Shown piece after piece: positions 6,553-14,262 of a stretch of 22,931 bases of DNA. Numbering within the stretch: position 1 is the first letter of the stretch; every line of letters starts with the position of its first letter. A program made the position numbers and the translations under genes. The DNA is from DASRSS01 sp035656335 (GTDB lineage: Bacteria > Actinomycetota > Actinomycetes > Mycobacteriales > Jatrophihabitantaceae). Below the pieces are notes generated by a model that was given only the letters and a program-made list of their open reading frames with translations, ran no database searches and was not told the DNA's origin. The stretch is taken from positions 1 through 22,931 of the forward strand of contig DASRSS010000062.1 in NCBI GenBank assembly GCA_035656335.1. The letters are read 5' to 3'.

Positions 6553-7410
6553 TCAGCCGCGCGTGATCGTGCCGGCCAGGTGCGGCTTGCCGGAGCGGGC
6601 GCTGCGCACGTCCAGGTCCCAGCCGGACTCGGACGCGGTGGACGTGACCGCCACGGTCGACGGCAACAGCACCGGCAGCTTGAACGACACATCGACCGTG
6701 AACGCGTCCGGCAGCCGTCCCTCGAGGGTGGCGAGGGTGCGCGCCTTGAGCCACATGCCGTGCGCGATCGCGGACGGGAAGCCAAACGCCTTCGCGCTCA
6801 GCCCGGACAGGTGGATCGGGTTGCGGTCGCCGGACACCGCGCCGTAGCGGCGGCCGATGTCGCCGGGCACGCGGATCTGCGCCGACGCGACCGACGGCGT
6901 GGGCGGCCCGGCCTTCGGCTTGCGCTCGCCGGACGGTCGCTGCGGGGGCTTGCCGCCACGGCGCAGGTACGTGCTGCGGCCGGACCAGACCGTCTCGCCG
7001 TCGACGCTAACCTCGCTGAGCAGGTCGAGCTGGCGGCCCGCCGGATGCGGCCGCAGGTTGTCGGCGCGGACGGTGAAGGCCACCTGCTCGCCGACGCCGA
7101 CCGGGCGGTGCATGGTGATCGCGTTGGCGACGTGGACGAGCCCGACCAGCGGGAACGGGAACGCGCGTTCTGTCATCAGCGCGACCTGCAGCGGGAACGC
7201 GAGCACGTGCAGGTAGGTCGGCGACAGCGTGTCACCGAAGCGGAACCCGCACACCCGGTCGTACGCGGCGAGGTGGTCCGGATCGATCGACTGCGGCGCC
7301 AGCTCGAGCACCGTGTCGGGCAACGAGTCCCCGCGGTGCAGCGGAGCGGTCACCGCGGCCTTCGCGTACAGCGGAGCGAGCGACGGAGCTGCGGTCAGGG
7401 TCTGGGTCAT
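6553..7410 (-). CDS. MaoC-family (R)-enoyl-CoA/acyl-thioester hydratase, HtdX-like
   Basis: This 285-residue double-hotdog protein has an N-terminal MaoC-like half and a C-terminal half carrying the hydratase-2 motif YGAVSGDRNPIH (189-200). The catalytic Asp and His are D195 and H200, followed by AHGMW (216-220). It would hydrate trans-2-enoyl thioesters to (R)-3-hydroxyacyl thioesters, or the reverse. The ATG at 7410 is preferred over a TTG at 7422 because GGAG lies 6 nt upstream of it, within the would-be extension. It is the last gene of a four-gene minus-strand operon; the MCE gene ends 36 nt upstream. In M. tuberculosis htdX, fabG4 and fadA2 are likewise neighbours, supporting a role in the same acyl cycle. 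A proline- and lysine-rich linker (about 154-172) joins the two halves. Confidence -1.
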   Translation of the reverse strand: MTQTLTAAPSLAPLYAKAAVTAPLHRGDSLPDTVLELAPQSIDPDHLAAYDRVCGFRFGDTLSPTYLHVLAFPLQVALMTERAFPFPLVGLVHVANAITMHRPVGVGEQVAFTVRADNLRPHPAGRQLDLLSEVSVDGETVWSGRSTYLRRGGKPPQRPSGERKPKAGPPTPSVASAQIRVPGDIGRRYGAVSGDRNPIHLSGLSAKAFGFPSAIAHGMWLKARTLATLEGRLPDAFTVDVSFKLPVLLPSTVAVTSTASESGWDLDVRSARSGKPHLAGTITRG

Positions 7411-7446
7411 GGTGCTCTCCAATCAGCCCGAGTGAGGTCAGCCCAA

Positions 7447-8787
7447 CTAGCTCAGTGCAGTGGTGAGGATGGCCAGCCACGACCGGTCGCCGACGAGTGC
7501 GGCGCTGTCGAGACCGGTGCCGATCACGATCGGCTCGCCGGTGGTGGCCGCGGTGTTCGCGCGCGGGTAGGCGACGCCGCCGCCGGACGTGCTGATCGGG
7601 TCGCCGCCCGGCACGTTCGCCGAGCCGCGCACGTTCGTTCCGCTTGACGGCGGCGCGGTGCAGTGCGCGGCCACGTTCGGCGCCTTCGGCGCGACGTCGC
7701 TCGGCTGGCGCCGGTCGGTGCCGCCGTAGCCCTCGCCGCCCTTCTTCGGGTCACCGCAGTCCGGCGGGTCGGTGCCCAGGATGAACCCGAGCGCCTGCGT
7801 GCCGCTCGGGTGCATGACGGTGAGGCCACCGGCGGTCATGTTCGGGTACAGCTCCAGGATCTGGGTAACGCCGTCGACGTGCCGCAGCAGCGTCTCGCCC
7901 GTCACGGCCAGGTTCGCGATCACCGCGCCCAGGTCCGTCCGGTTGTCCTGGACGAACGAGCGCACGACGGCCAGGTCGGACGGCGCGTCGTCGAGTAGCC
8001 GGCGGATGTCCGGCTCGCTGATGCGCAGCTGCCGGGACAGCAGGTTGAGGTTGTGCGTGAAGCTGCGTAGCGCGTTGCCCTCGTCCAGCTGGGTGCTCAG
8101 CACGGTGTCGGACGAGCGCAGCAGTGCGATCGTCTGGGTGAGGTTCGCGCTGGCCGTGTTCAGGAACGCGTGCGAGGCATCCAGTAGGTTGCCCAGATCC
8201 TGGCCGCGTCCGGACAGAGCGTCACCGAGTTCGGTGACCGCGGTGCGCAGCGCGGGCAGGTCGATCGAGTTGACCAGCGCGTCGATGTTGGTGAGCAGGT
8301 GCTCGGCCGACACCGGCAGCTTGGTGCGCGACATCGGGATCGTCTGTTGGTTGGACAGGTACGGCCCGCTGCCCGAGGTCGGCACGAGGTTCACGTACTG
8401 CTCGCCGACCACCGACCGGTCGGAGACGATGGCGGAGCTGTTCGACGGGATCTTCGGGTTCGAGCAGTCGTTCAGCAGCAGATCCGCCTGGATGCCCTTC
8501 GGGATCAGCCGCATGCCGCCGACCTGGCCGACGGTCACGCCGCGGTAGGTCACCTCGGCGCCGGTGAAGATGCCGCCGGAGTCGGGCAGGTCGACGTGGA
8601 CGGTGCAGCCGGCCGAGCTGAGCGTCTTCGTCAGCCCGACGTAGTTGGCGCTGACGTACGAGATCCCGGCGAGGGTGATGATCACGAACAGGATCAGCTG
8701 CGTCTTCACCGTCCGGGTGAGGACGCCACGGGACGGGGGCGTGCGCTCCTGGCCGTGCGTCTCCCCGGACTGCTGGGTATCGCTCAC
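7447..8787 (-). CDS. Orphan MCE-family (MlaD-domain) protein, MceF-like
   Basis: The 446-residue protein has one N-terminal transmembrane anchor (about 29-50), then an MlaD/MCE domain (about 60-137) with the family signature VTYRGVTVGQVGG (79-91), and a long helical region (about 150-320). A Pro/Gly/Ser-rich C-terminus follows, with several cysteines. MCE proteins form shuttles that carry lipids or sterols across the cell envelope with YrbE permeases and an Mkl ATPase. There is no lipobox at the N-terminus, so it resembles MceF or MceA-D rather than the lipoprotein MceE. The start is a GTG at 8787 with no clear ribosome site; a GTG before KTQL is an alternative. No YrbE or other MCE gene is in the window. 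It sits between the FabG4-like and MaoC genes in the operon (gaps 30 and 36 nt), which is unusual and suggests a link between lipid movement and acyl processing. Confidence -1.
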   Translation of the reverse strand: MSDTQQSGETHGQERTPPSRGVLTRTVKTQLILFVIITLAGISYVSANYVGLTKTLSSAGCTVHVDLPDSGGIFTGAEVTYRGVTVGQVGGMRLIPKGIQADLLLNDCSNPKIPSNSSAIVSDRSVVGEQYVNLVPTSGSGPYLSNQQTIPMSRTKLPVSAEHLLTNIDALVNSIDLPALRTAVTELGDALSGRGQDLGNLLDASHAFLNTASANLTQTIALLRSSDTVLSTQLDEGNALRSFTHNLNLLSRQLRISEPDIRRLLDDAPSDLAVVRSFVQDNRTDLGAVIANLAVTGETLLRHVDGVTQILELYPNMTAGGLTVMHPSGTQALGFILGTDPPDCGDPKKGGEGYGGTDRRQPSDVAPKAPNVAAHCTAPPSSGTNVRGSANVPGGDPISTSGGGVAYPRANTAATTGEPIVIGTGLDSAALVGDRSWLAILTTALS

Positions 8788-8817
8788 GCGCGGGTCATTT
8801 CACACACCGGGGGAACT

Positions 8818-10146
8818 TTACGCACCCACGAGGTTCTGCCCGCAGACACGCAGCACCTGGCCGTTGACGCCGCCGGCGCCCGGCGAGCTGAGCCACGCGG
8901 CCGCCTCTGCGACGTCGATCGGCAGGCCGGCCTGCTGCAGGCTGGACAGCCGGCGCGCGACCTCGCGGGTGGCCAGCGGCATCTTCGCCGTCATCTCGGT
9001 GTCGATGAAGCCCGGCGCGATCGCGTTGATCGTCGAGGCGCCGTGTGCCGCGAAGGTGGGGGCGGACGCGCGCACCAGGCCGATCACGCCGGCCTTGGTG
9101 GCGCCGTAGTTGGTCTGGCCGCGGTTGCCGGAGAAGCCGGTGGTCGAGGACAGGCACACGACGCGGGACTGCTCGCGCAGCTGGTCGCTGTCCAGCAGCG
9201 CGGTGTTGATGCGCAGCTGCGACTCGAGGTTCACGGCGACGACCGACGACCACTGTTCGGGCTTCATGTTCGCGAGCAGCTTGTCGCGGGTGATGCCGGC
9301 GTTGTGGATCAGGATGTCCAGGCCGTCGGTGTGCGCCGACAGGTGCGCGAGCAGTTTCTCCGGCGCGTCCGGCGCGGCGACGTCCAGGTGCAGGGTGGTG
9401 CCGCCGATCCGGTTGGCGACCTTGGCGAGCGCGTCCCCGGCCGCCGCCAGGTCCGCGGCGATCACGTGCGCGCCGTCGCGGGCGAGCACGCCGGCGATCG
9501 CGGCGCCGATGCCGCGCGCCGCACCGGTGACCAGCGCGGTCTTGCCCTCCAGCGGCTTGTCCCAGTCCTTCGGTGCGGGCGCGGTGCCGGCCTCGAGGCG
9601 GATCGGCTGTCCGTCGACGTACGCGGACTTGCCGGACAGGAAGAAGCGCAGCGCTGAGGGCAGCGACGCCTCGTCCTCGACCAGCAGCAGGTTCGCCGTC
9701 GAGCCGGCCTTGAGCTCCTTGGCCAGCGACCGGACGATGCCGTCGAGCGCCTGGCGGGACGCGTCCACCGTCACGTCGGCGCCGTCGGCGGCACGCCCGA
9801 GCACGAGGACTCGGCCGCACGGACGGAGCTGGCGCAGCGTGCCGGCGAAGAACGCCTGGAAGCCGGCCAGGTCCGCCGGGGTCGCGACGCCGCGGGCGTC
9901 GAAGATCAGCGCGCCGTACTTGGCGGTCTCGCTCGGGCCGTCCACCACCTCGGCGCCGGTGGCCGTGACGGTCTTCTTCAGCGCCGCGGTGGGCTTGCCG
10001 GGTGCCGCGCCGAGCAGCACCGGGCCGGGCAGCAGCGGGGCGCCCGGCTCGTAGCGGCGCAGCACCGCGGGCCGCGGCAGGCCGACACGGGACGCGACGG
10101 CCGAGCCGACCGGGGAGTTGACCAGCGACAGGTAGCGGTCCGACAT
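8818..10146 (-). CDS. fabG4: Two-domain 3-oxoacyl thioester reductase, FabG4-like
   Basis: This 442-residue high-molecular-weight FabG has an N-terminal degenerate Rossmann-like domain (about 1-185) and a C-terminal catalytic SDR domain. In the latter, TGAARGIG is at 207-214, HNAG at 281-284, the catalytic Ser in CLSSTTG (331-337) and YGATK at 347-351. It reduces 3-oxoacyl-CoA or -ACP to the (R)-3-hydroxyacyl form, or the reverse, with NAD(H) in the characterised mycobacterial FabG4. Length matches that family (about 450 residues). The (R)-hydroxy stereochemistry suits the MaoC hydratase two genes downstream. The ATG at 10146 lies 3 nt after the thiolase stop codon, indicating translational coupling. 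Product class is well supported; substrate chain length cannot be read from the sequence. Confidence -1.
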   Translation of the reverse strand: MSDRYLSLVNSPVGSAVASRVGLPRPAVLRRYEPGAPLLPGPVLLGAAPGKPTAALKKTVTATGAEVVDGPSETAKYGALIFDARGVATPADLAGFQAFFAGTLRQLRPCGRVLVLGRAADGADVTVDASRQALDGIVRSLAKELKAGSTANLLLVEDEASLPSALRFFLSGKSAYVDGQPIRLEAGTAPAPKDWDKPLEGKTALVTGAARGIGAAIAGVLARDGAHVIAADLAAAGDALAKVANRIGGTTLHLDVAAPDAPEKLLAHLSAHTDGLDILIHNAGITRDKLLANMKPEQWSSVVAVNLESQLRINTALLDSDQLREQSRVVCLSSTTGFSGNRGQTNYGATKAGVIGLVRASAPTFAAHGASTINAIAPGFIDTEMTAKMPLATREVARRLSSLQQAGLPIDVAEAAAWLSSPGAGGVNGQVLRVCGQNLVGA

Positions 10147-10149
10147 CGG

Positions 10150-11439
10150 TTATGCCTCCAGGATCGCGACGACGCCCTGCCCGCCGGCAGCGCAGATGGA
10201 GATGAGGCCCCGGCCGGAGCCGCGCTCGTGCAGCTGCTTGGCCAGGCTTGCGACGATGCGTCCACCGGTCGCGGCGAACGGGTGCCCGGCGGCCAGCGAG
10301 GAGCCGTTGACGTTCAGCTTCGACCGGTCGATCGGGCCGAGCGCGCCCGGCAGCCCGAGCCGCTCGCGGCAGAACGCGTCGTCCTCCCACGCGGCGAGCG
10401 TGGTGAGGACGGTCGACGCGAACGCCTCGTGGATCTCGTAGAAGTCGAAGTCCTGCAGCGTGAGCTTGTTGCGCTCCAGCAGCCGCGGGACGGCGTAGAT
10501 CGGCGCCATGAGCAGGCCCTCGGCGCGGCGGTCGCCGTGCACGTAGTCGACGGCCGCGGTCTCGGCGTCCACGAAGTGCGCGAGCACCGGCAGCTTGTGC
10601 GCCGCGGCCCACTCGTCGCTGGCCAGCAGGACGGCGGACGCGCCGTCCGACAGCGGCGTCGAGTTGCCGGCGGTCATGGTCGCCTGGTCGCCGAGCGACT
10701 TGCCGAACGCCGGCGACAGCTTGGCCAGCTTCTCGACGCTCGAGTCCGGGCGCAAGTTCTGGTCGCGGGTCAGGCCGAGGTACGGGGTGATCAGGTCGTC
10801 GAAGAAGCCGCGGTCGTACGCGGCGGCCAGGTGCTGGTGGCTGGCGGCGGCGAGCTCGTCCTGCGCCTCGCGGGTGATCCCCCACTCGGCACCGGTGATC
10901 GCCTGGTGCTCGCCCATCGACAGCCCGGTGCGGGGCTCCAGGTTCGCCGGGATCGCCGGGACGATCTGGCCGGGACGCAGGCCGGCGAGCGCCTTGAGCC
11001 GCGCACCGACGGACCGGGCCCGGTTGACCTCCAGCAGCACCGCGCGCAGGTCCTCGTTCACGGCGATCGGTGCGTCCGAGGTGGTGTCGGTGCCGCCGGC
11101 GATGCCGGACTCGATCTGGCCGAGCGCGATCTTGTTGGCGACGAGGATCGCCGCCTCCAGGCCGGTGCCGCACGCCTGCTGCACGTCGTACGCCGGCGTG
11201 GACGGCGACAGCGACGAGCCGAGCACGCACTCGCGGGTGAGGTTGAAGTCCCGGCTGTGCTTGAGCACCGCGCCGGCCACGACCTCGCCGAGCCGCTCGC
11301 CCTGCAACCCGAAGCGGGCCGAGAGCCCGTCCAGCGCCGCAGTGAGCATGTCCTGGTTGGAGGCGTGCGAGTAGGGGCCGTTCGAGCGGGCGAACGGGAT
11401 GCGGTTACCGCCGACGACGGCGGCGCGACGAGGAGCCAC
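10150..11439 (-). CDS. fadA2: Acetyl-CoA acyltransferase (thiolase), FadA2-like
   Basis: This 429-residue thiolase cleaves 3-oxoacyl-CoA with CoA, or condenses acyl-CoA units. The nucleophilic cysteine is C90 in DVQQACGTGLEAA. HEAFA (in YEIHEAFAS) stands where many thiolases have NEAFA; the HEAF form is that of FadI/trifunctional-type thiolases. H386 lies in the GHP motif and C416 in CAAGGQG, the counterpart of the C-terminal CxGGGxG. A GTG at 11439 is taken as the start because GGAGGG lies 4-5 nt upstream and VAPRRAAVVGGNRIPF fits the family N-terminus; no ATG is available nearby. It is first gene of the minus-strand operon thiolase-reductase-MCE-hydratase, and is divergent from a TetR gene 66 nt away. 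Confidence -1.
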   Translation of the reverse strand: MAPRRAAVVGGNRIPFARSNGPYSHASNQDMLTAALDGLSARFGLQGERLGEVVAGAVLKHSRDFNLTRECVLGSSLSPSTPAYDVQQACGTGLEAAILVANKIALGQIESGIAGGTDTTSDAPIAVNEDLRAVLLEVNRARSVGARLKALAGLRPGQIVPAIPANLEPRTGLSMGEHQAITGAEWGITREAQDELAAASHQHLAAAYDRGFFDDLITPYLGLTRDQNLRPDSSVEKLAKLSPAFGKSLGDQATMTAGNSTPLSDGASAVLLASDEWAAAHKLPVLAHFVDAETAAVDYVHGDRRAEGLLMAPIYAVPRLLERNKLTLQDFDFYEIHEAFASTVLTTLAAWEDDAFCRERLGLPGALGPIDRSKLNVNGSSLAAGHPFAATGGRIVASLAKQLHERGSGRGLISICAAGGQGVVAILEA

Positions 11440-11471
11440 GGTTCCCTCCGGACTGATTCGGCGACGCGACG

Positions 11472-11504
11472 TTGTTACCCAACGGTATCCGCTACTTTGA
11501 GTAG
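11472..11504. promoter_or_regulatory. Promoter and operator candidates between fadA2 and tetR
   Basis: Two short inverted repeats lie in the 66-nt divergent gap: TACC-CAAC-GGTA (11476-11487) and CTACT-TTG-AGTAG (11492-11504). TACTTT (11493-11498) fits a -10 box 7 nt before the GTG of the regulator, suggesting a leaderless message; the -35 match is poor. The second palindrome covers that -10 box. Self-regulation by the TetR protein is inference. Confidence -1.
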
Positions 11505-11505
11505 C

Positions 11506-12228
11506 GTGAACAAAAGCGTGCCCGCGGTGATGCACGACACCGCTGCCGGCGCGGCCTCCGGACGCCCGGACGGCCGCAGCTCGCGGTGGGACGCGCACCG
11601 GGCCGCCCGCCGCGAGGAGCTGATCGACGCCACGGTGGCCGCGATCGCCGAGTACGGCCCGTCCGTCGGCATGGACCAGATCGCCGCGCAGGCGAACACC
11701 AGCAAGCCGGTGGTGTACCGCTACTTCGCCGACAAGACGGACCTCTACCGCGCGGTGAGCACGCGCCTGGTCGAGCAGGTGCTGGCCCGCATCCTCGCGG
11801 TGGCCGAGCGCAACCCGCCGCCGCGCGCGCTGATCCACGCCAGCATCGACGCGTATCTGGAGCTGCTGGAATCCAGCCCCGGGCTGTACCGGTTCGTCGC
11901 CGCCCACCCGTTGATCGACACCCCGGACGGCGGCGTGGCCGCGTTCAGCACCGTGGTCGCCGACCTGCTCGGCGCCCAGCTGGCCGGCCACCTGGCCGAG
12001 GGCGGGCTGGACCCGTCCTACGCCCGGCCGTGGGGCGACGGGATCGTCGGCTTCATCACCGCGACCAGCATGTGGTGGCTGGACCACCGCGAGGCGATGA
12101 GCCGCCAGCAGCTGACCGCGTATCTCGGCGCCCTGCTGTGGGGCGGCGCCGCCGGGGTATATCAGTACGTCGGCCAGCCCGCGGACGCGCGCCCGGCCGT
12201 CGGCGTCTTCCCACATATGTCGACATAG
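11506..12228 (+). CDS. TetR-family transcriptional regulator of the acyl-CoA cluster
   Basis: The 240-residue regulator (from the GTG at 11506; ATG at 11530 would give 232 residues) has a polar N-terminal arm, then REELIDATVAAIAEYG and the helix-turn-helix VGMDQIAAQANTSKPVVYRYFADKTDLY (about residues 53-80). The C-terminal half is a helical ligand-binding domain with a tryptophan-containing patch (TSMWWLDHREAMS). It lies between the divergent thiolase operon and the co-directional acyl-CoA oxidase gene (gap 16 nt), so it probably represses both in the absence of an acyl-CoA-like ligand, as FadR-type TetR proteins do. The GTG start is chosen for its position 7 nt after a TACTTT box; there is no clear Shine-Dalgarno site for either start. 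Confidence -1.
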   Translation: MNKSVPAVMHDTAAGAASGRPDGRSSRWDAHRAARREELIDATVAAIAEYGPSVGMDQIAAQANTSKPVVYRYFADKTDLYRAVSTRLVEQVLARILAVAERNPPPRALIHASIDAYLELLESSPGLYRFVAAHPLIDTPDGGVAAFSTVVADLLGAQLAGHLAEGGLDPSYARPWGDGIVGFITATSMWWLDHREAMSRQQLTAYLGALLWGGAAGVYQYVGQPADARPAVGVFPHMST

Positions 12229-12244
12229 CGATAAGGGGCTGCAG

Positions 12245-14203
12245 GTGTTCACACCGACCGTGCTTTCGGACTATCTGGACGGGCGGTGGGCACCGATCCG
12301 CCGCCGTGCCCGCGAGCTGGCGGCCGATCCACGGTTCGCGATCGCGGTCGGCGAGGACACCGAGACCCAGCGCGCACGGGTGCTGGAACGGCTCTGTGCG
12401 CTGGCCGAGGCCGGGTACTCGTCCCTCGGCTTCCCGCGCGAGTACGGCGGGCAGGACGACGTCGGCGCGTCGATCACCGGTTTCGAGATGCTGGCGACCG
12501 GTGACCTGTCGCTGCTGGTCAAGGCCGGCGTCCAGTGGGGCCTGTTCGGCGGCGCGATCCTGCACCTGGGCACCGAGCGCCACCACGCCGCGTACCTGGC
12601 CGACATCATGTCGCTGGACCTGCTCGGCTGCTTCGCGATGACCGAGACCGGGCACGGGTCGGACGTCGCGTCCCTGCTCACCACCGCCACCTACGACCCG
12701 GCGACCGACGAGTTCGACGTCCACACCCCGGTCGAGGCGGCGCGCAAGGACTACATCGGCAACGCGGCGCGCGACGGGCGGATGGCGGTCGTGTTCGCGC
12801 AGCTGCGCACCGGCGGCGAGGAGCACGGCGTGCACGCGTTCGTCGTCCCGATCCGCACCGCGGCCGGGGATCCGGCACTGGGCGTGCGCATCGAGGACTG
12901 CGGCCTGAAGGCCGGGCTCAACGGCGTGGACAACGGCCGGCTCTGGTTCGACCACGTCCGGATCCCGCGCGACAACCTGCTCGACCGGTACGGGCAGGTC
13001 GCGGCCGACGGCAGCTACTCGACGCCGATCCCGAACCCGACCAAGCGGTTCTTCACCATGCTGGGCACGCTGGTGCAGGGCCGGATCAGCGTCGCCGCGG
13101 GCGCGGGCAGCGCCACCAAGGTCGCGCTCGCGATCGCGATCCGGTACGCGTCCGTCCGCCGGCAGTTCGCCGCGCCGGACGGCGACGAGATCGTGTTGCT
13201 GGACTACCTGGCCCACCAGCGCACGCTGCTGCCGGCGCTGGCCAAGTCGTACGCACTGCACTTCGCGCAGGCCGAGCTGATCGTGGGCCTGCACGACACG
13301 ACACCGGCGCTCGGTGACCGCAGCGCGGCGGACGGGACGCCGCTGGAGCACCCGGACCGGCGCGAGCTGGAGGCGCACGCGGCCGGGATCAAGGCGGTCG
13401 CGACCTGGCACGCCACGCAGACCATCCAGGCCTGCCGCGAGGCCTGCGGCGGCGCCGGCTACCTGGCCGAGAACCGCCTGCCCGGGCTGAAGGCGGACAC
13501 CGACGTGTTCACGACCTTCGAGGGCGACAACACCGTCCTGCTGCAACTGCTGGCCAAGGAGCTGCTGACCGGCTACCGCGACCAGTTCGGCGAGCTGGAC
13601 TGGATGGGCACCGTCCAGTTCGTCGCCGCGCAGGTCGTCGGGCAGGTGGTCGAGAAGGCCGGCGCCCGGCGGATCCTGCAGCGGCTGCTGGACGCGGCGC
13701 CGACGCCCGGCGAGGACGAGCCGCTGCGCGACCGCGATTGGCAGGTGCGCATGTTCGACTTCCGCGAGACGCACCTGCTGGAGACGCTGGCCCGCCGGCT
13801 GCGCCGGGCCGCGGACAGCGACGATCCGTTCGCGGTGTTCAACGACGCCCAGGACCACCTGCTGCAGGCCGCGCGGGCCCACGTCGACAGCGTGCTGCTC
13901 AACGCGTTCGTCACCGCGATCGACGGCTGCCCGGACCCCGACACCCGCACGCTGCTCGCGCGGGTCTGCGACCTGTACGCGCTGTCCACCATCGAGGCCG
14001 AGCGCGCCTGGTTCAGCGAGCACGGCCGGCTGACCGCCCCCCGTGCCAAGGCGGTGATCGCCGAGGTCAACGCGCTGTGCGGCGAGCTACGGCGGGATGC
14101 GCTACTGCTGGTGGACGGCTTCGGGCTGCCCGAAGAGGCGATCGCGGCGCCCATTGCCCAGGGCGCCGAGGCGGAGCGTCAGACCGAAGCGCGCGCACTT
14201 TGA
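12245..14203 (+). CDS. Acyl-CoA oxidase-like flavoprotein (ACOX/acyl-CoA dehydrogenase superfamily)
   Basis: The 652-residue protein is an FAD enzyme that introduces the trans-2 double bond into acyl-CoA. Motifs are those of acyl-CoA oxidases: CFAMTETGHGSDV (129-141), KDYIGNAA (about 173-180), then GLNGVDNGRLWFDHVRIPR and a RRQF segment. The catalytic base is E426 in TFEGDNTVLLQ. A long C-terminal acyl-CoA-oxidase-type helical domain follows. The length fits the oxidase group (about 650) rather than ordinary dehydrogenases (about 390). Whether it passes electrons to O2 or to ETF cannot be decided by eye. Start is a GTG at 12245 with AAGGGG 6 nt upstream. It lies 16 nt after the TetR gene and supplies the missing first step to the hydratase, reductase and thiolase encoded divergently. 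Confidence -1.
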   Translation: MFTPTVLSDYLDGRWAPIRRRARELAADPRFAIAVGEDTETQRARVLERLCALAEAGYSSLGFPREYGGQDDVGASITGFEMLATGDLSLLVKAGVQWGLFGGAILHLGTERHHAAYLADIMSLDLLGCFAMTETGHGSDVASLLTTATYDPATDEFDVHTPVEAARKDYIGNAARDGRMAVVFAQLRTGGEEHGVHAFVVPIRTAAGDPALGVRIEDCGLKAGLNGVDNGRLWFDHVRIPRDNLLDRYGQVAADGSYSTPIPNPTKRFFTMLGTLVQGRISVAAGAGSATKVALAIAIRYASVRRQFAAPDGDEIVLLDYLAHQRTLLPALAKSYALHFAQAELIVGLHDTTPALGDRSAADGTPLEHPDRRELEAHAAGIKAVATWHATQTIQACREACGGAGYLAENRLPGLKADTDVFTTFEGDNTVLLQLLAKELLTGYRDQFGELDWMGTVQFVAAQVVGQVVEKAGARRILQRLLDAAPTPGEDEPLRDRDWQVRMFDFRETHLLETLARRLRRAADSDDPFAVFNDAQDHLLQAARAHVDSVLLNAFVTAIDGCPDPDTRTLLARVCDLYALSTIEAERAWFSEHGRLTAPRAKAVIAEVNALCGELRRDALLLVDGFGLPEEAIAAPIAQGAEAERQTEARAL

Positions 14204-14252
14204 CCCCGCGGTGGCTGTAATCCCGCCCGGATCACGACCAGCGCGGGGTCAA
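14200..14252. terminator. Inverted repeat between convergent genes, possible bidirectional terminator
   Basis: TTGACCCCGCG (14200-14210, including the oxidase stop codon) is perfectly complementary to CGCGGGGTCAA (14242-14252). The 31-nt loop is long and there is no T-run, so strength is uncertain. It lies in the 59-nt gap between the convergent oxidase and surface-protein genes, where a shared terminator is expected. Confidence -1.
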
Positions 14253-14262
14253 GGTCGGTGCG

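Noticed and set aside
6547..6562. GCGCGG-TCAG-CCGCGC hairpin at the maoC stop codon as a terminator
   Set aside because: The 6-bp stem lies partly in coding sequence, has no T-run, and such short GC stems are common at this base composition.
7411..7422. TTG start for the MaoC protein 4 codons upstream
   Set aside because: The GGAG inside this stretch is the ribosome site for the ATG at 7410.
8788..8817. Separate small gene or promoter between fabG4 and the MCE gene
   Set aside because: The 30-nt gap is too short, and an ATG there runs into a stop codon after four codons.
10228..11505. Long N-terminal extension of the second TetR gene, running antisense through fadA2
   Set aside because: The extension has no homology and overlaps the thiolase; the regulator begins near 11506.
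12245..14203. FadE5 by synteny with the mycobacterial fadA2-fadE5 neighbourhood
   Set aside because: The sequence has acyl-CoA oxidase-type motifs and C-terminal domain, and does not begin like FadE5; only the general location is similar.
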